Positions 1 to 8,694 of a stretch of DNA of 64,000 nucleotides are shown piece by piece. The stretch comes from Dongia_A sp035695765. Its GTDB lineage: Bacteria; Pseudomonadota; Alphaproteobacteria; Dongiales; Dongiaceae. The translations under genes were made by a program, and so were the position numbers. The notes under the pieces are model-generated. The model did no database searches. It was not told the DNA's origin and saw nothing but the letters and a program-made list of their open reading frames with translations. The stretch is taken from positions 1-64,000 of the forward strand of contig DASRRI010000046.1 of assembly GCA_035695765.1 (NCBI GenBank), read 5' to 3'. Numbering within the stretch: the first letter of the stretch is position 1; each line of letters begins with the position of its first letter.

Positions 1-59
1 AGGCCACAGGGTCCCACGGGTTCTCCCGATCCTCGGTTTGACCGATCGCCATCTCGCTG

Positions 60-1208
60 CTTCCTTGCAAGTGCCGACCTCGCTTGGCCTGTTCGTCCGC
101 TTAGCGGGCGCGGTAGACCTGACCGCTGACCATCATCGCCCAGGCGATGCGGGCCATCTTGTTGGCGAGCGCCACCGCGACCACCTTGGCCGGCCGGCGC
201 TTCAGCAGCGCCAGCAGCCAGGCCGGACCACGGCCGCGCTGGGCCAGCTTGATGACGGAGGTCGCCCCCACCACCAGCAGCCGGCGCAGCGCCTCGTCGC
301 CTTCGCGACTGATCTTGCCGAGCCGTTGCCGGCCGGCGGTCGAATGCTCGCGCGGCGTCAAGCCGATCCACGAGGCGAAGTGCCGACCGGAGCGGAATAC
401 CGTCGGGTCCGGCACCCGCAGCACCATCGTCATCGCACCGACCGGTCCAACCCCCGGGATCGTCGCCAGCTGCTGGCTGCGTACATTCTCCCGATGCCAG
501 GCTCGCAATTGCTTCTCGGTTTTGCTGAGTTGGATCTCCAGTACCTCGAGCTGGCCAGCCAGCACCGCGAGCAGATCCCAGGCCAGCTTCGGCAAGCCCT
601 CCCGCGCCCGCGCCAGAACGTCCGCGATCCGACCCACGCCCTTGGCGCCGATCACGCCGAACTCGGCCGCATGGCTGCGGATCGCGTTCACCAGCATGGT
701 GCGCTGCTTGACCAGCATATCGCGCACGCTCAGCACCATCGCCGCCGCCTGCTCATCCGCGCTCTTCACCGGTACAAACCGCATCGAAGGCCGGCTCATC
801 GCCTCGCAGATCGCTTCCGCGTCGATCCGGTCGCTCTTGCCGCGCTTCACATAGGCCTTCACGTATTGCGGCGGCAGCAGTCGGACCTCGTGGCCCCATT
901 CGCCCAACATCCGCGCCCAATAATGCGAGGCCCCGCATGCCTCCAGCCCAACCACCGTCGGCGCCAAGGCCGCAAAGAACTTCTCCATCTGGCTGCGATT
1001 GAGCTGCCGCGACAGCACGACCCGATCCGACCGACCCATCAACCCCGTGAACCTGGAAAACGTGCTTGGACGTGTCCAGACCAATCCTGATAACCTCACC
1101 CATGGACGGCTCCCTTTGTCTGAGACTTGCAATAGCCTCATTCTGGCACATCGATGCCGTTCGGGGGCCGTCCACCCCAACATACAATATGTCGGCACTG
1201 CTGCGATG
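60..1208 (-). mobile_element. IS110-family insertion sequence remnant (approximate ends)
   Basis: The element is defined by the frameshifted IS110-type transposase it carries. A 9-bp inverted repeat, AGTGCCGAC at 70-78 and GTCGGCACT at 1191-1199, flanks the gene and could be the subterminal inverted repeat typical of the IS1111 subgroup. The right side abuts a half copy of an intergenic repeat starting near 1211. No target duplication is seen, which fits IS110 elements, since they usually make none. The ends are inferred, and the left end could lie outside the window. A bridge RNA, known for IS110-family elements, would have to sit in the non-coding ends, but I could not identify it. Confidence 0.55.
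101..1103 (-). pseudogene. IS110-family transposase, frameshifted
   Basis: DEDD-type transposase of the IS110 family. The N-terminal part (GLDTSKHVFQVHGVDG) is read from the ATG at 1103, which has an AGGGAG ribosome site. The rest is in a different frame and runs to the TAA at 101-103. It contains the conserved VVGLEACGASHYWAR and KSDRIDAEAI segments of the catalytic domain and the C-terminal transposase_20 region (IPGVGPVGAMT, FASWIGLTPREHS, RLGKISREGDEALRRLLV). The two frames join at a tandem CCGACCGA (1027-1034, plus strand). Removing one 4-base copy would give an uninterrupted HGVDGSDRVVLSRQL. The full protein would be about 333 residues, normal for the family. Programmed frameshifting is not usual in IS110, so I read this as inactivation or a sequence error. 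Confidence 0.88.
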
Positions 1209-1210
1209 CC

Positions 1211-1287
1211 GCATAGGTTCCGGCTCGCGCGGAGCCTGTCCTTGGGCCGCGCAAAGCGCGGACCCGAGGGCTTGGCCGGGATGACAG
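1211..1287 (+). repeat. Intergenic repeat family A, half copy
   Basis: About 77 bp nearly identical, in reverse orientation, to the start of the repeat at 62245. It shares the core GAGCCTGTCCTTGGGCCGCG and ends in GGCCGGGATGACAG. Only one half of the composite repeat is present; the other half is missing on the side facing the IS110 remnant. It lies just upstream of the aminotransferase gene. Confidence 0.85.
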
Positions 1288-1315
1288 AGGAATGGTGGGC
1301 GACGGCGAAGCGATC

Positions 1316-2515
1316 ATGACCGCCACCACTTCTCACTACCGCGTCAACACACTCCTCGCCGGCGTTGCCGAACCCGCTATTGCCGAAGCGCAGGCGTGGA
1401 TCGCCGGCCGCACGTTCCCGAACGATAAGCCGCTGATCGATGTGTGCCAGGCCGTGCCCGCCTATCCGCCGCCCGCCGCCCTGACCGATCATCTCGCGCG
1501 CATCATCTCGGAGCCGGCGACCTCGCGCTACACCGACATCTGCGGCTTGCCCAAATTGCGCGCGTCGCTGGCCGAGGACATGACGCGTTTCTATGGCGGC
1601 CCGATTGCGCCGGAGCAGGTGATGATCACCGCCGGCTGCAACCAGGCCTTCTGCCTTGCGATGATGAGCCTTGCTCAGGCGGGCGAGGAGATCGTCATGC
1701 CCGCGCCCTTCTACTTCAATTACGAGATGTGGCTGCAGATGCTCGGCATCCGCCTGGTGCCGCCCTCCTTCCGTCCTGATGCGGGCGGCGAGCCTGATCT
1801 TGCGGAAGCCGCGCGCACCATTGGGCCCAAGACCAGGGCGATTGTCCTGGTCTCGCCCAACAACCCGACCGGCGCGATCTATAAGCCGGCGACCTTGCGC
1901 GCGTTCTACGATCTCGCACGCGAGCGCGGCATCGCCCTGGTGCTGGACGAAACCTACCGCGATTTCCTTCCCGCAGACGGCGCGCCGCACGATCTGTTCC
2001 ACGACACAGATTGGCCCGGCACGCTGATCCATCTCTACAGCTTCTCGAAGGTGTTCGCGCTGACGGGGTACCGTATCGGCGCCATCGTTGCCGGCAGCGG
2101 CTTCATCGATCATGCGGCCAAGGCGATGGATTGCGTCGCGATCTGCGCCCCGCGCATCGGGCAGGAGGCGGCGCATTTCGGCCTCGGCCATCTCGCCGAC
2201 TGGCGCCAATCCAACACCCGCATGATGCGCGACCGGCGCGCTGCCTTGCTGAAAGCCTTCGCGCGCAACGATCTCGGCTACGAGCTGATCTCAGCCGGCG
2301 CCTATTTCGCATATCTGAAGCATCCCCATCGCGGCCGCCAAGCAACCGAGGTCGCGCGGCGGCTGGTCGACCGGCAGAATCTGCTGGCTCTCCCCGGCAG
2401 CGTGTTCGGCCCTGAGCAAGACGATTATCTGCGCGTTGCCTTTGCGAACGTCGATGCCGCCCTGATGCCGGAGATCGCAGCGCGGTTGGCGGCGGACGCC
2501 GCCGATCGCGGTTAA
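1316..2515 (+). CDS. PLP-dependent aminotransferase, class I/II
   Basis: Fold-type I aminotransferase of about 399 residues, cytoplasmic. Visible motifs are SPNNPTG (180-186), the PLP-phenol contact region LDETYRDF (210-217) and the PLP lysine in YSFSKVF (K245). The substrate cannot be read from sequence. It is followed by an EamA exporter and a second aminotransferase in the same direction, suggesting an amino acid or amine metabolic unit. I chose the ATG at 1316; an upstream ATG at 1292 would be only one base after the AGAGG at 1286-1290 and directly follows a repeat, so it is less likely. Confidence 0.85.
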   Translation: MTATTSHYRVNTLLAGVAEPAIAEAQAWIAGRTFPNDKPLIDVCQAVPAYPPPAALTDHLARIISEPATSRYTDICGLPKLRASLAEDMTRFYGGPIAPEQVMITAGCNQAFCLAMMSLAQAGEEIVMPAPFYFNYEMWLQMLGIRLVPPSFRPDAGGEPDLAEAARTIGPKTRAIVLVSPNNPTGAIYKPATLRAFYDLARERGIALVLDETYRDFLPADGAPHDLFHDTDWPGTLIHLYSFSKVFALTGYRIGAIVAGSGFIDHAAKAMDCVAICAPRIGQEAAHFGLGHLADWRQSNTRMMRDRRAALLKAFARNDLGYELISAGAYFAYLKHPHRGRQATEVARRLVDRQNLLALPGSVFGPEQDDYLRVAFANVDAALMPEIAARLAADAADRG

Positions 2516-2599
2516 TGTAGCGGGACAATCGGCATCACATGTCCGCCATGCACCCGATTCGGATTGTGCAGCGGCCATTCCCTCGATAGCTTCGCGCGC

Positions 2600-3493
2600 A
2601 TGCCGACCTGGTCGCTCTACACCATTACCGTCATCGTCTGGGGCTTCTCCTGGCACGCCATGCTCTATCAGGTGGGCGTGGCGCCGGAGCTGTCGATCGC
2701 CTATCGCTTCCTGATGGCGGCGGTCATCATGGCGGCGTTCTGCGCGGCGACGCGCCGGCGGCTCACCTTTCGCCGGCGCGATTACGGCCTGATGGCGCTA
2801 TTGGGCCTGTTTCTGTTCTGCACCAATTACATCCTGTTCTATTACGCTGCGCACTATCTCGCGACCGGCCTGCTGGCCGTGGTGTTCTCCATGATCACGG
2901 TCCTCAACATGGCGAATGCCGCGATCCTGTTCGGGCAGAAGATCGAGGGCAGGGTAGCCATTGCCGCAGCCTTCGGTCTCCTCGGTCTCGTGCTTACCTT
3001 CTGGTCGGACATCGCGGGCCACGCGCTCAATCACGCCGTCCTGGTCGGCCTTGGCCTGGCGCTGCTCGGCACGCTCTCCGCCTCGCTCGGCAACATGGCG
3101 TCGATCGGCCTTGGGCGGCGCGGGATCGGCGTGGTCGAATCCAACACCATCGGCATGAGCGTCGGGGCGCTGGCGTCCTTTGCGTTCGCGATGCTGCACG
3201 GCGCGCCGCTCGCCTACAATCCGGCGCCGAGCTACACCATCTCGCTGCTGTTCCTGGCTTTGTTCGCGACGGTGTTCGGGTTCGGCGCGTTCCTCACCCT
3301 GGGGCGGCGCATCGGGGCGGCGCGCGCGGCCTATTCCTCCGTCCTGTTCCCGATCCTGGCGCTGGCCTTGAGCGCGTGGTTCGAGAACTATCGTCCCGCG
3401 CCGGAAGCGATCCTGGGCGTCGCCCTGATCCTGGTCGGCAACGTGTTCGCGCTGCGCCGGACCCCACGTCCTGCGCCGGCGCCCGCCCAATGA
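2600..3493 (+). CDS. EamA/DMT-family transporter
   Basis: Integral membrane protein of the drug/metabolite transporter superfamily, about 297 residues with roughly ten hydrophobic segments in two EamA repeats (for example TITVIVWGFSWHAML near the N terminus and ILGVALILVGNVFAL at the C terminus). Members export amino acids or other metabolites, but the substrate here is unknown. It lies between two aminotransferase genes and ends 7 bp before the next start, so it is probably cotranscribed. The open frame extends to 2564; the ATG at 2600 is preferred because it starts right before the first membrane segment. Confidence 0.85.
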   Translation: MPTWSLYTITVIVWGFSWHAMLYQVGVAPELSIAYRFLMAAVIMAAFCAATRRRLTFRRRDYGLMALLGLFLFCTNYILFYYAAHYLATGLLAVVFSMITVLNMANAAILFGQKIEGRVAIAAAFGLLGLVLTFWSDIAGHALNHAVLVGLGLALLGTLSASLGNMASIGLGRRGIGVVESNTIGMSVGALASFAFAMLHGAPLAYNPAPSYTISLLFLALFATVFGFGAFLTLGRRIGAARAAYSSVLFPILALALSAWFENYRPAPEAILGVALILVGNVFALRRTPRPAPAPAQ

Positions 3494-3500
3494 GGAAAGA

Positions 3501-4676
3501 ATGTCGTCCCCGCATACCGAGCTGAACATCCGCCCCGACATCGCGCACTTGGAAGAATCGCAGATCGTCGAGGTCTGGCGCATGGGCTTCGATGTGCCCG
3601 ACGTGATCGGCATGTGGGTGGGAGAGGGCGATCTGCCGACGCCGCGCTTCATCTGCGATGCGGCCGCGCGGGCACTTGCGGCGGGCGAGACCTTCTATAC
3701 CCACAAGCGCGGCATCCCGGAGCTGCGCCAGGCGCTGATCGATTATCACCGCGACCTCTATGGCGTCACGATCGCCGATTCTCGCATCGCCGTCACCAGC
3801 AGCGGCATGAACGCCATGATGCTGATCGTGCAGACCCTCATCTCCGCCGGCGACAACATGGTGTGCGTGACGCCGGTCTGGCCGAACATCTTCGCCGCCT
3901 TGCAGATCCAGGGCGGCATCGCGCGCCACGTGCCGATGGTGGGCACCGACCATGGCTGGGAGCTGGACCTGGACCGGTTGTTTGCCGCCTGCGATGAGCG
4001 CACCCGCGCGATCTACCTGGCTTCGCCCGGCAATCCGACCGGCTGGGTGATGCCGGAGGACCAGCGCCGTGCCGTTCTCGATTTCGCGCGCCAGCGCGGC
4101 ATCGCCCTGATCGCGGACGAGGTCTACAACCGCCTCATCTATAACCGCCGGGTCGCGCCCTCTTTCCTGGAGATCGCCAGGCCCGACGATCCGCTGTTCG
4201 TCGTCAATAGCTTCTCCAAGACCTGGGCCATGACCGGCTGGCGGGTCGGCTGGATCATCCTGCCGGAGGGCCTCTCCGAGCAGGTCGACCGGTTGATCGA
4301 GTTCAATACCTCGGGCGGGCAGAGCTTCCTGCAGGCCGGCTGCATCGCAGCGCTGCGCGAGGGCGAGCCCTGGGTCAAATGGATGGTGGACCGGTGCCAT
4401 CGCGGCCGCGACCTGGTACTGGAGCGGCTGCGCGCCATGGACCGGGTCTCGGTCATCCCGGCGGACGCCTCGTTCTATCTGATGCTGCGGGTCGAGGAGA
4501 TGGGCAATCCCGTCGCGTTCTGCAAACGCCTGGTGCGCGAGGCGCGCGTCGGCCTTGCGCCCGGCACCGCCTTCGGTGCCGGCGGAGAGCATTACCTGCG
4601 CCTGTGCTACGCCCAGGGTGAAGAGCGCCTGAGTCAGGCGATGGACCGCTTGGCAGGCTTCCTGGGGCAGGCCTGA
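3501..4676 (+). CDS. PLP-dependent aminotransferase, class I/II (aspartate aminotransferase-like)
   Basis: Protein of 391 residues with a GAGGAAAG ribosome site just upstream. It has SPGNPTGWV (175-183), the DEVYNRLIY segment (206-214) and the PLP lysine in NSFSKTWAMTGWRVGW (K240), plus the C-terminal arginine region HYLRLCYAQ. This is the AspC/MalY-like branch of class I/II aminotransferases; substrate not determinable. It follows the EamA gene by 7 bp. Together with the first aminotransferase and the exporter it forms a three-gene unit whose metabolite is unknown. Confidence 0.87.
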   Translation: MSSPHTELNIRPDIAHLEESQIVEVWRMGFDVPDVIGMWVGEGDLPTPRFICDAAARALAAGETFYTHKRGIPELRQALIDYHRDLYGVTIADSRIAVTSSGMNAMMLIVQTLISAGDNMVCVTPVWPNIFAALQIQGGIARHVPMVGTDHGWELDLDRLFAACDERTRAIYLASPGNPTGWVMPEDQRRAVLDFARQRGIALIADEVYNRLIYNRRVAPSFLEIARPDDPLFVVNSFSKTWAMTGWRVGWIILPEGLSEQVDRLIEFNTSGGQSFLQAGCIAALREGEPWVKWMVDRCHRGRDLVLERLRAMDRVSVIPADASFYLMLRVEEMGNPVAFCKRLVREARVGLAPGTAFGAGGEHYLRLCYAQGEERLSQAMDRLAGFLGQA

Positions 4677-4870
4677 CTGCCGCGCCGGCGGCCCGGACAA
4701 TTCGGGAACATCACGGCAATTTGCTGCTAAATCCGGCTACCCAGCGCCATTTTCCTTATGCTAGGCTTTTGGCCGAGCTGATCGGGATGGGCCTTCCGCA
4801 TCGGCCAATAACAAGATTGGCCCAGGAGGCAGAGGCCGGATCGGCCATTCAACATCAAGGGACTTAGGAC

Positions 4871-5656
4871 ATGAAGAAGCTCATCGGTGGTCTTATCGCC
4901 GGCGCGGCGCTTGCGTTCGCGGCGGCGACGGCCCAAGCGGAGACAGTGAAGATTGGCGTCGCGGCGGAACCTTATCCGCCTTATTCGTCCAAGGACGCCA
5001 GCGGCACGTGGGTCGGCTGGGAGATCGACCTCTACAAAGCTGTCTGCAAAGAGGCAGGGCTGGATTGCAAGCTGGTCGAAGTGGCCTGGGACGGCATCAT
5101 CCCCGCGCTGCAGGAAAAGAAGATCGATGTGATCTGGTCTTCGATGACCATCAACGACAAGCGCAAGGAAGTCATCGACTTCACCCAGTTCTACTATGAC
5201 GCTCCGACCGTGGAGATCGGCGCCAAGTCGGATGACACCAAGATCGACTTCGCCAATGCAGACAGCGTGAAGGGCAAGATCTTCGGCGTGCAGACCTCAA
5301 CCATCCACGCCGATTTCGTCCAGAAATATTTCGGCAGCGCAGCCGAAGTGAAGCTCTATGACACGCTGGACAATGCGCTCGCCGACCTGAAGGCGGGCCG
5401 TATCGACTACGTGCAGGAAGGCCGCACCTCGCTGGCGCCGTTCCTGGCCGCCAATCCCGATTTCGAGGAAAAGGCCACGTGCCCGCAGGATCCGTTGCTG
5501 GGCTATGGCGTCGGCGGCGGCGTGCGCAAGGAAGACACTGCCCTGCGCGACAAGCTGAGCGCCGGCATCAAGAAGGTCGTGACGAGCGGCGAATACGACA
5601 AGATCACCAACAAGTATCCGGAGCTGGTCGGCCAGCTGGTGAAGCCCAGCTTCTGA
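4871..5656 (+). CDS. Periplasmic amino acid-binding protein (SBP family 3)
   Basis: Solute-binding component of a polar amino acid ABC importer, 261 residues. The first about 23 residues form a signal peptide ending in TAQA before ETVKIG. The mature part has the SBP_bac_3 pattern: EPYPPYSSKDASG, WVGWEIDLYKAVCKEAG, WDGIIPALQEKKIDVIWSSM and ADLKAGRIDYV. It is followed by a strong hairpin and then two permease genes. The ligand is an amino acid or opine-like compound by family, not resolved further. Confidence 0.9.
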   Translation: MKKLIGGLIAGAALAFAAATAQAETVKIGVAAEPYPPYSSKDASGTWVGWEIDLYKAVCKEAGLDCKLVEVAWDGIIPALQEKKIDVIWSSMTINDKRKEVIDFTQFYYDAPTVEIGAKSDDTKIDFANADSVKGKIFGVQTSTIHADFVQKYFGSAAEVKLYDTLDNALADLKAGRIDYVQEGRTSLAPFLAANPDFEEKATCPQDPLLGYGVGGGVRKEDTALRDKLSAGIKKVVTSGEYDKITNKYPELVGQLVKPSF

Positions 5657-5678
5657 TCGGAGCCTGAGAGACAACAAC

Positions 5679-5718
5679 AGCGCCGCCCGGCGTAAAATCC
5701 GGGCGGCGCTTTGCTTTT
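5679..5718 (+). terminator. Intrinsic terminator/attenuator between binding protein and permeases
   Basis: Perfect 12-bp stem AGCGCCGCCCGG (5679-5690) and CCGGGCGGCGCT (5699-5710) with an 8-base loop, followed by TTGCTTTT. It sits between the binding-protein gene and its permeases, so it probably terminates part of the transcripts and keeps binding protein in excess. Confidence 0.85.
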
Positions 5719-5797
5719 GGTATGCTAGAGTTTGTGAATGGGAACGGGCGGCGGCCTAGAGATCGCCCGGCTCAAGACAGGGAAGGGTGGCGGAAGC

Positions 5798-6523
5798 ATG
5801 AATCCACAGCCGTCTTTGTGGTCGTTGATGGCCTATGGCAACGCCGGCTTCGGTGACGAATTCTTGCGCGGGATTCTGTTCACGCTTCAGATTTCCGTAT
5901 GTGGCTACATCCTCGGCTTCATATTGGGCCTACTGGGGGCGGGCGCAAAGCTCCATGGCAACAAATGGCTCTATCGCGTCGGCGACCTCTACACGACCTT
6001 CATCCGCGCGATTCCCGAGTTGTTGTTGATTCTTATGGTCTACTACATGGGAACGCGTGCGCTGAACGCGGCGCTCGTCGGTATCGGGATAGCCAATGAG
6101 AACATTGAAATCTCGCCGTTCGTCGCCGCTGTTGCATCCCTCGGATTTATCTACGGCGCATATCTGACGGACATCCTGCGCGGCGCCATCCAGGCGATCC
6201 CCAAAGGCCAGATCGAAGCCGCGCGCGCCTATGGAATGCATGCGCCGATGCGTTTCCGGCGCATTATTTTTCCGCAGATGATCCGATACGCAATTCCCGG
6301 CATGGGGAATCAGTGGCTGAACATGACCAAGGACAGCTCGCTGGTGAGCACGATCGGGGCATTTGAACTTGCTTTCGCTGCCAAGAGTGCAGCCGCGCAG
6401 ACGAAGCACTATCTGTTCTTCTATTCGATCGGCGCACTGTGCTTCCTCGGGATTACGATCGTGTCGATGATGTTGCTGCAGCAGGTCGAACGGCGCGCCA
6501 GCCGCGGCGTTCGGCGGGCATAG
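5798..6523 (+). CDS. Polar amino acid ABC transporter permease
   Basis: HisM/ArtQ-type inner membrane permease, about 241 residues. It shows several hydrophobic segments and the cytoplasmic ATPase-contact (EAA) loop GQIEAARAYGMHAPMRFRRI around the middle. The ATG at 5798 has a GGAAGGGTGGCGGA ribosome site; the longer frame from 5738 adds residues without family similarity. The second permease begins 12 bp downstream. With the upstream binding protein they make an importer, but no ATPase gene is next to them. Confidence 0.9.
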   Translation: MNPQPSLWSLMAYGNAGFGDEFLRGILFTLQISVCGYILGFILGLLGAGAKLHGNKWLYRVGDLYTTFIRAIPELLLILMVYYMGTRALNAALVGIGIANENIEISPFVAAVASLGFIYGAYLTDILRGAIQAIPKGQIEAARAYGMHAPMRFRRIIFPQMIRYAIPGMGNQWLNMTKDSSLVSTIGAFELAFAAKSAAAQTKHYLFFYSIGALCFLGITIVSMMLLQQVERRASRGVRRA

Positions 6524-6535
6524 GAGAGGCCGGCC

Positions 6536-7282
6536 ATGCTGTTTGATCCGGTCTACATGCTGTTAGAAGTGATGCCGAAGCTGATTGCGGCGATTCCGCT
6601 CTCGCTCTTTCTCCTGGTAACGTCCGGAGTGATCGGCAACCTGATGGCAGTGCCGGTCGCCGTGGCACGCGTTTCGCCCAATCCGGTGCTATGGATGCCT
6701 GCCTATGCCTTCATCCTGCTGATGCGCGGCACGCCGTTACTGATTCAGATCTATCTGATTTATTACGGGCTGGGTCAGGTGTTTGCCGACGTACATCTAT
6801 TTGGAAAGCCGCTGATGCGGGCACTGCCGTTCTTGCGCGATGCCATGTACTACGCGATTTTCGCCCTCAGCCTGAATACGGCGGGCTACACCGGCGAAAT
6901 CCTGCGCGGCGCGATCCTGGCCGTTCCGCACGGCGAGATCGAGGCGGGAAGGGCTTTCGGCATGTCGAAATGGATGATCTTCCGCCGCATCACCTTGCCG
7001 CGTGCCATCCGCATCTGCCTGCCGACCATGAGCACGGAAACCATCTTGCTGCTCAAGGCAACCGCTCTGGCGTCCACGGTCACCGTCTATGAAGTACTCG
7101 GCATGGCGCAATACATCCGGGCCCAGACCTTCCGGATCTACGAGACGCTGATCGGTGCGGGCATCGTCTACATCGTCTTGGTCTTCATCCTGACGCGCCT
7201 GATGAACTGGCTGGAGCGCTATCTGAACAAGGACCGCGAGCGGCCCGTCTCTATTCCGCTCGCTCAGGCCGCGAAGCCGTAG
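6536..7282 (+). CDS. Polar amino acid ABC transporter permease
   Basis: Second permease of the importer, 248 residues, HisQ/ArtM-like. It has the EAA loop GEIEAGRAFGMSKWMIFRRI and about five membrane segments. AGGAGAGG precedes the start. The operon ends here with no cognate ATP-binding gene; the following gene is a convergent YfbU-like protein. The ATPase must be encoded elsewhere or shared with another system. Confidence 0.9.
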   Translation: MLFDPVYMLLEVMPKLIAAIPLSLFLLVTSGVIGNLMAVPVAVARVSPNPVLWMPAYAFILLMRGTPLLIQIYLIYYGLGQVFADVHLFGKPLMRALPFLRDAMYYAIFALSLNTAGYTGEILRGAILAVPHGEIEAGRAFGMSKWMIFRRITLPRAIRICLPTMSTETILLLKATALASTVTVYEVLGMAQYIRAQTFRIYETLIGAGIVYIVLVFILTRLMNWLERYLNKDRERPVSIPLAQAAKP

Positions 7283-7293
7283 AGCAGGTCACC

Positions 7294-7833
7294 CTATCCG
7301 GCGTATTTCTCGGCGTTCGCGAGGGCTATGATCTGCCAGACGCCAAGGCGCGGATCGCCGTTCGTCGACCGCATATCTGCAAACATGCGTAGCATGCGGC
7401 GATAGCCCTCCAATGATGGCATGTGCGCGGTCAGGTTCCGGCCCTGGAACCGCTCGAACTGGCCGGTCTCCTCGATCAGGACATGGGCCGCGTCGCAATG
7501 CGGGCGTTCGCTCATCGCATCGAAGCCCGAGAATCGCACGCCTCTGCCGAGCGGACCCGCGCCGGCCTCGACGTCACGCTTCTCCTCGACGCTCAGGTGC
7601 TTGTAGCCCCTCTCGATCGCCGACCACATGTCGAGGATTTCGCTCACTTCCGCGGCGACGCGTTCCTGATCATCGTGGCTGTGGGAACTTCCGTTGGTCG
7701 GCAGCTTCAGTTCCAGGCCGCCGTGGATCGAAGAACGAAGAAGATCGGGATCCACTGCGCCCTTCAGGTTGAGTGCCTTGTAGATGTCGCATAACATCAC
7801 AAGGATCAGTTTTTCGCCCTCGCTGAGATTCAT
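7294..7833 (-). CDS. YfbU family protein
   Basis: About 179 residues, soluble. It resembles the YfbU family over most of its length: an N-terminal SEGEKLILVMLCDIYKAL helix, the central EVSEILDMWSAIERGYKHL segment, the RFSGFDAMSE motif and the C-terminal PSLEGYRRMLRMF. The biochemical function of the family is not established. The ATG at 7833 follows a GGGGGG ribosome site; in-frame ATGs upstream (7845, 7866, 7872) are possible. It is convergent with the amino acid importer and shows no operon partner. Confidence 0.75.
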   Translation of the reverse strand: MNLSEGEKLILVMLCDIYKALNLKGAVDPDLLRSSIHGGLELKLPTNGSSHSHDDQERVAAEVSEILDMWSAIERGYKHLSVEEKRDVEAGAGPLGRGVRFSGFDAMSERPHCDAAHVLIEETGQFERFQGRNLTAHMPSLEGYRRMLRMFADMRSTNGDPRLGVWQIIALANAEKYAG

Positions 7834-7994
7834 GTTGCCCCCCATGGCAAAGCTTGCCGGGTGCATCTCCAATCCGTTCGGATATTGTCACACGGCGTGC
7901 AAGCTCATTCCAGAGCAATGCAGGTGAATCCTACCTGAATGCAAATAGGATGAGATGCGGGTGGCGCGCCGCCGGGCTTCCGAACGAACGGCAG

Positions 7995-8636
7995 TTACTC
8001 CGCCTTCTCGTCCTTGCCGCGATTAGCCGCGCCTTGATTGGACTGGGCGAGGGTTTCGAGTTGCTTCTGCAGGGCCTGCATCTGGGCCTTGAGGTCGTCG
8101 AGGTCGGCAGATTTCGGCTCTGCCTTGGTGGGCGCCGCGGAATTGCCGGCGTCGGCCTGCTGGTTGTTGCCGCGGAACGGCGACCACATGCGCATCGCCT
8201 GCTCGAAGAAGGCGATGTTCTGCTTGGACATCTCCTGGAACCGGTCGAACGGGAAGATGCCGCCGAAGCTTTCGCGCATGTACTGCCGCATCTGCTCCTG
8301 GTTCTTGGAGAAGGCGTCCATGCTCTGCTCCAGGTAGCGAGGCACCAGGAATTGCAGATTGTCGCCGTAGAGGCTGATGAGCTGGCGCAGGAAGTTGATG
8401 GGCAGCATGTTCTGCCCTTTCCCTTCCTCCTCGACGATGATCTGGGTCAGGACCGAGCGGGTGATGTCCTCGCCGGTCTTGGCATCCTCGACTGTGAAAT
8501 CCTGTCCCTCGCGCACCATCTGCGAGAGGTAATCGAGGGTCACGTAGGAGGAGGTGGCGGTGTTGTAGAGCCGCCGGTTGGCGTATTTCTTAATACGCAC
8601 CGCCGGCTTGCCATCCTTGTCCTGGCCGTTGGTCAT
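7995..8636 (-). CDS. phaR: Polyhydroxyalkanoate synthesis repressor PhaR
   Basis: DNA-binding repressor that also senses PHB granules, 213 residues. The N-terminal PHB/PHA accumulation regulator domain is clear (RIKKYANRRLYNTATSSYVT, then LSQMVREGQDFTVEDAKTGE), followed by a PHB_acc repeat region (ITRSVLTQIIVEEEGKGQN). The C-terminal tail has a coiled-coil-like LDDLKAQMQALQKQLETLAQ. The ATG at 8636 has GGACGAG upstream. It is divergent from the PHB synthesis genes, and the gap between them holds palindromes that are candidate operators for it. Confidence 0.93.
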   Translation of the reverse strand: MTNGQDKDGKPAVRIKKYANRRLYNTATSSYVTLDYLSQMVREGQDFTVEDAKTGEDITRSVLTQIIVEEEGKGQNMLPINFLRQLISLYGDNLQFLVPRYLEQSMDAFSKNQEQMRQYMRESFGGIFPFDRFQEMSKQNIAFFEQAMRMWSPFRGNNQQADAGNSAAPTKAEPKSADLDDLKAQMQALQKQLETLAQSNQGAANRGKDEKAE

Positions 8637-8661
8637 GCGAGCTCGTCCCGTCCCTATACTG

Positions 8662-8677
8662 TATGCAGCGCAGCATA
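8662..8677. promoter_or_regulatory. Candidate PhaR operator near the phaR start
   Basis: TATGCAGCGCAGCATA is a palindrome with one mismatched base pair. It lies 26 bp upstream of the phaR start, next to an AT-rich GTATAG that could be the phaR -10 box. Characterised PhaR proteins bind TGC-rich palindromes, so this fits autoregulation. It is an inference from sequence alone. Confidence 0.4.
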
Positions 8678-8694
8678 GCAGGGGTGCCCCCCTG

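Noticed and set aside
1..60. Missing half of the family A repeat on the far side of the IS110 remnant
   Set aside because: Bases 1-60 do not match the repeat half expected there, so insertion into the repeat is unproved within the window.
101..2209. A 702-codon minus-strand open frame running through the transposase and the aminotransferase region
   Set aside because: Only its last about 300 codons are transposase. The rest is antisense to a well-conserved aminotransferase and shows no family features.
4677..4870. Promoter for the amino acid importer
   Set aside because: A TATGCT hexamer at 4757-4762 has no acceptable -35 partner at the right distance.
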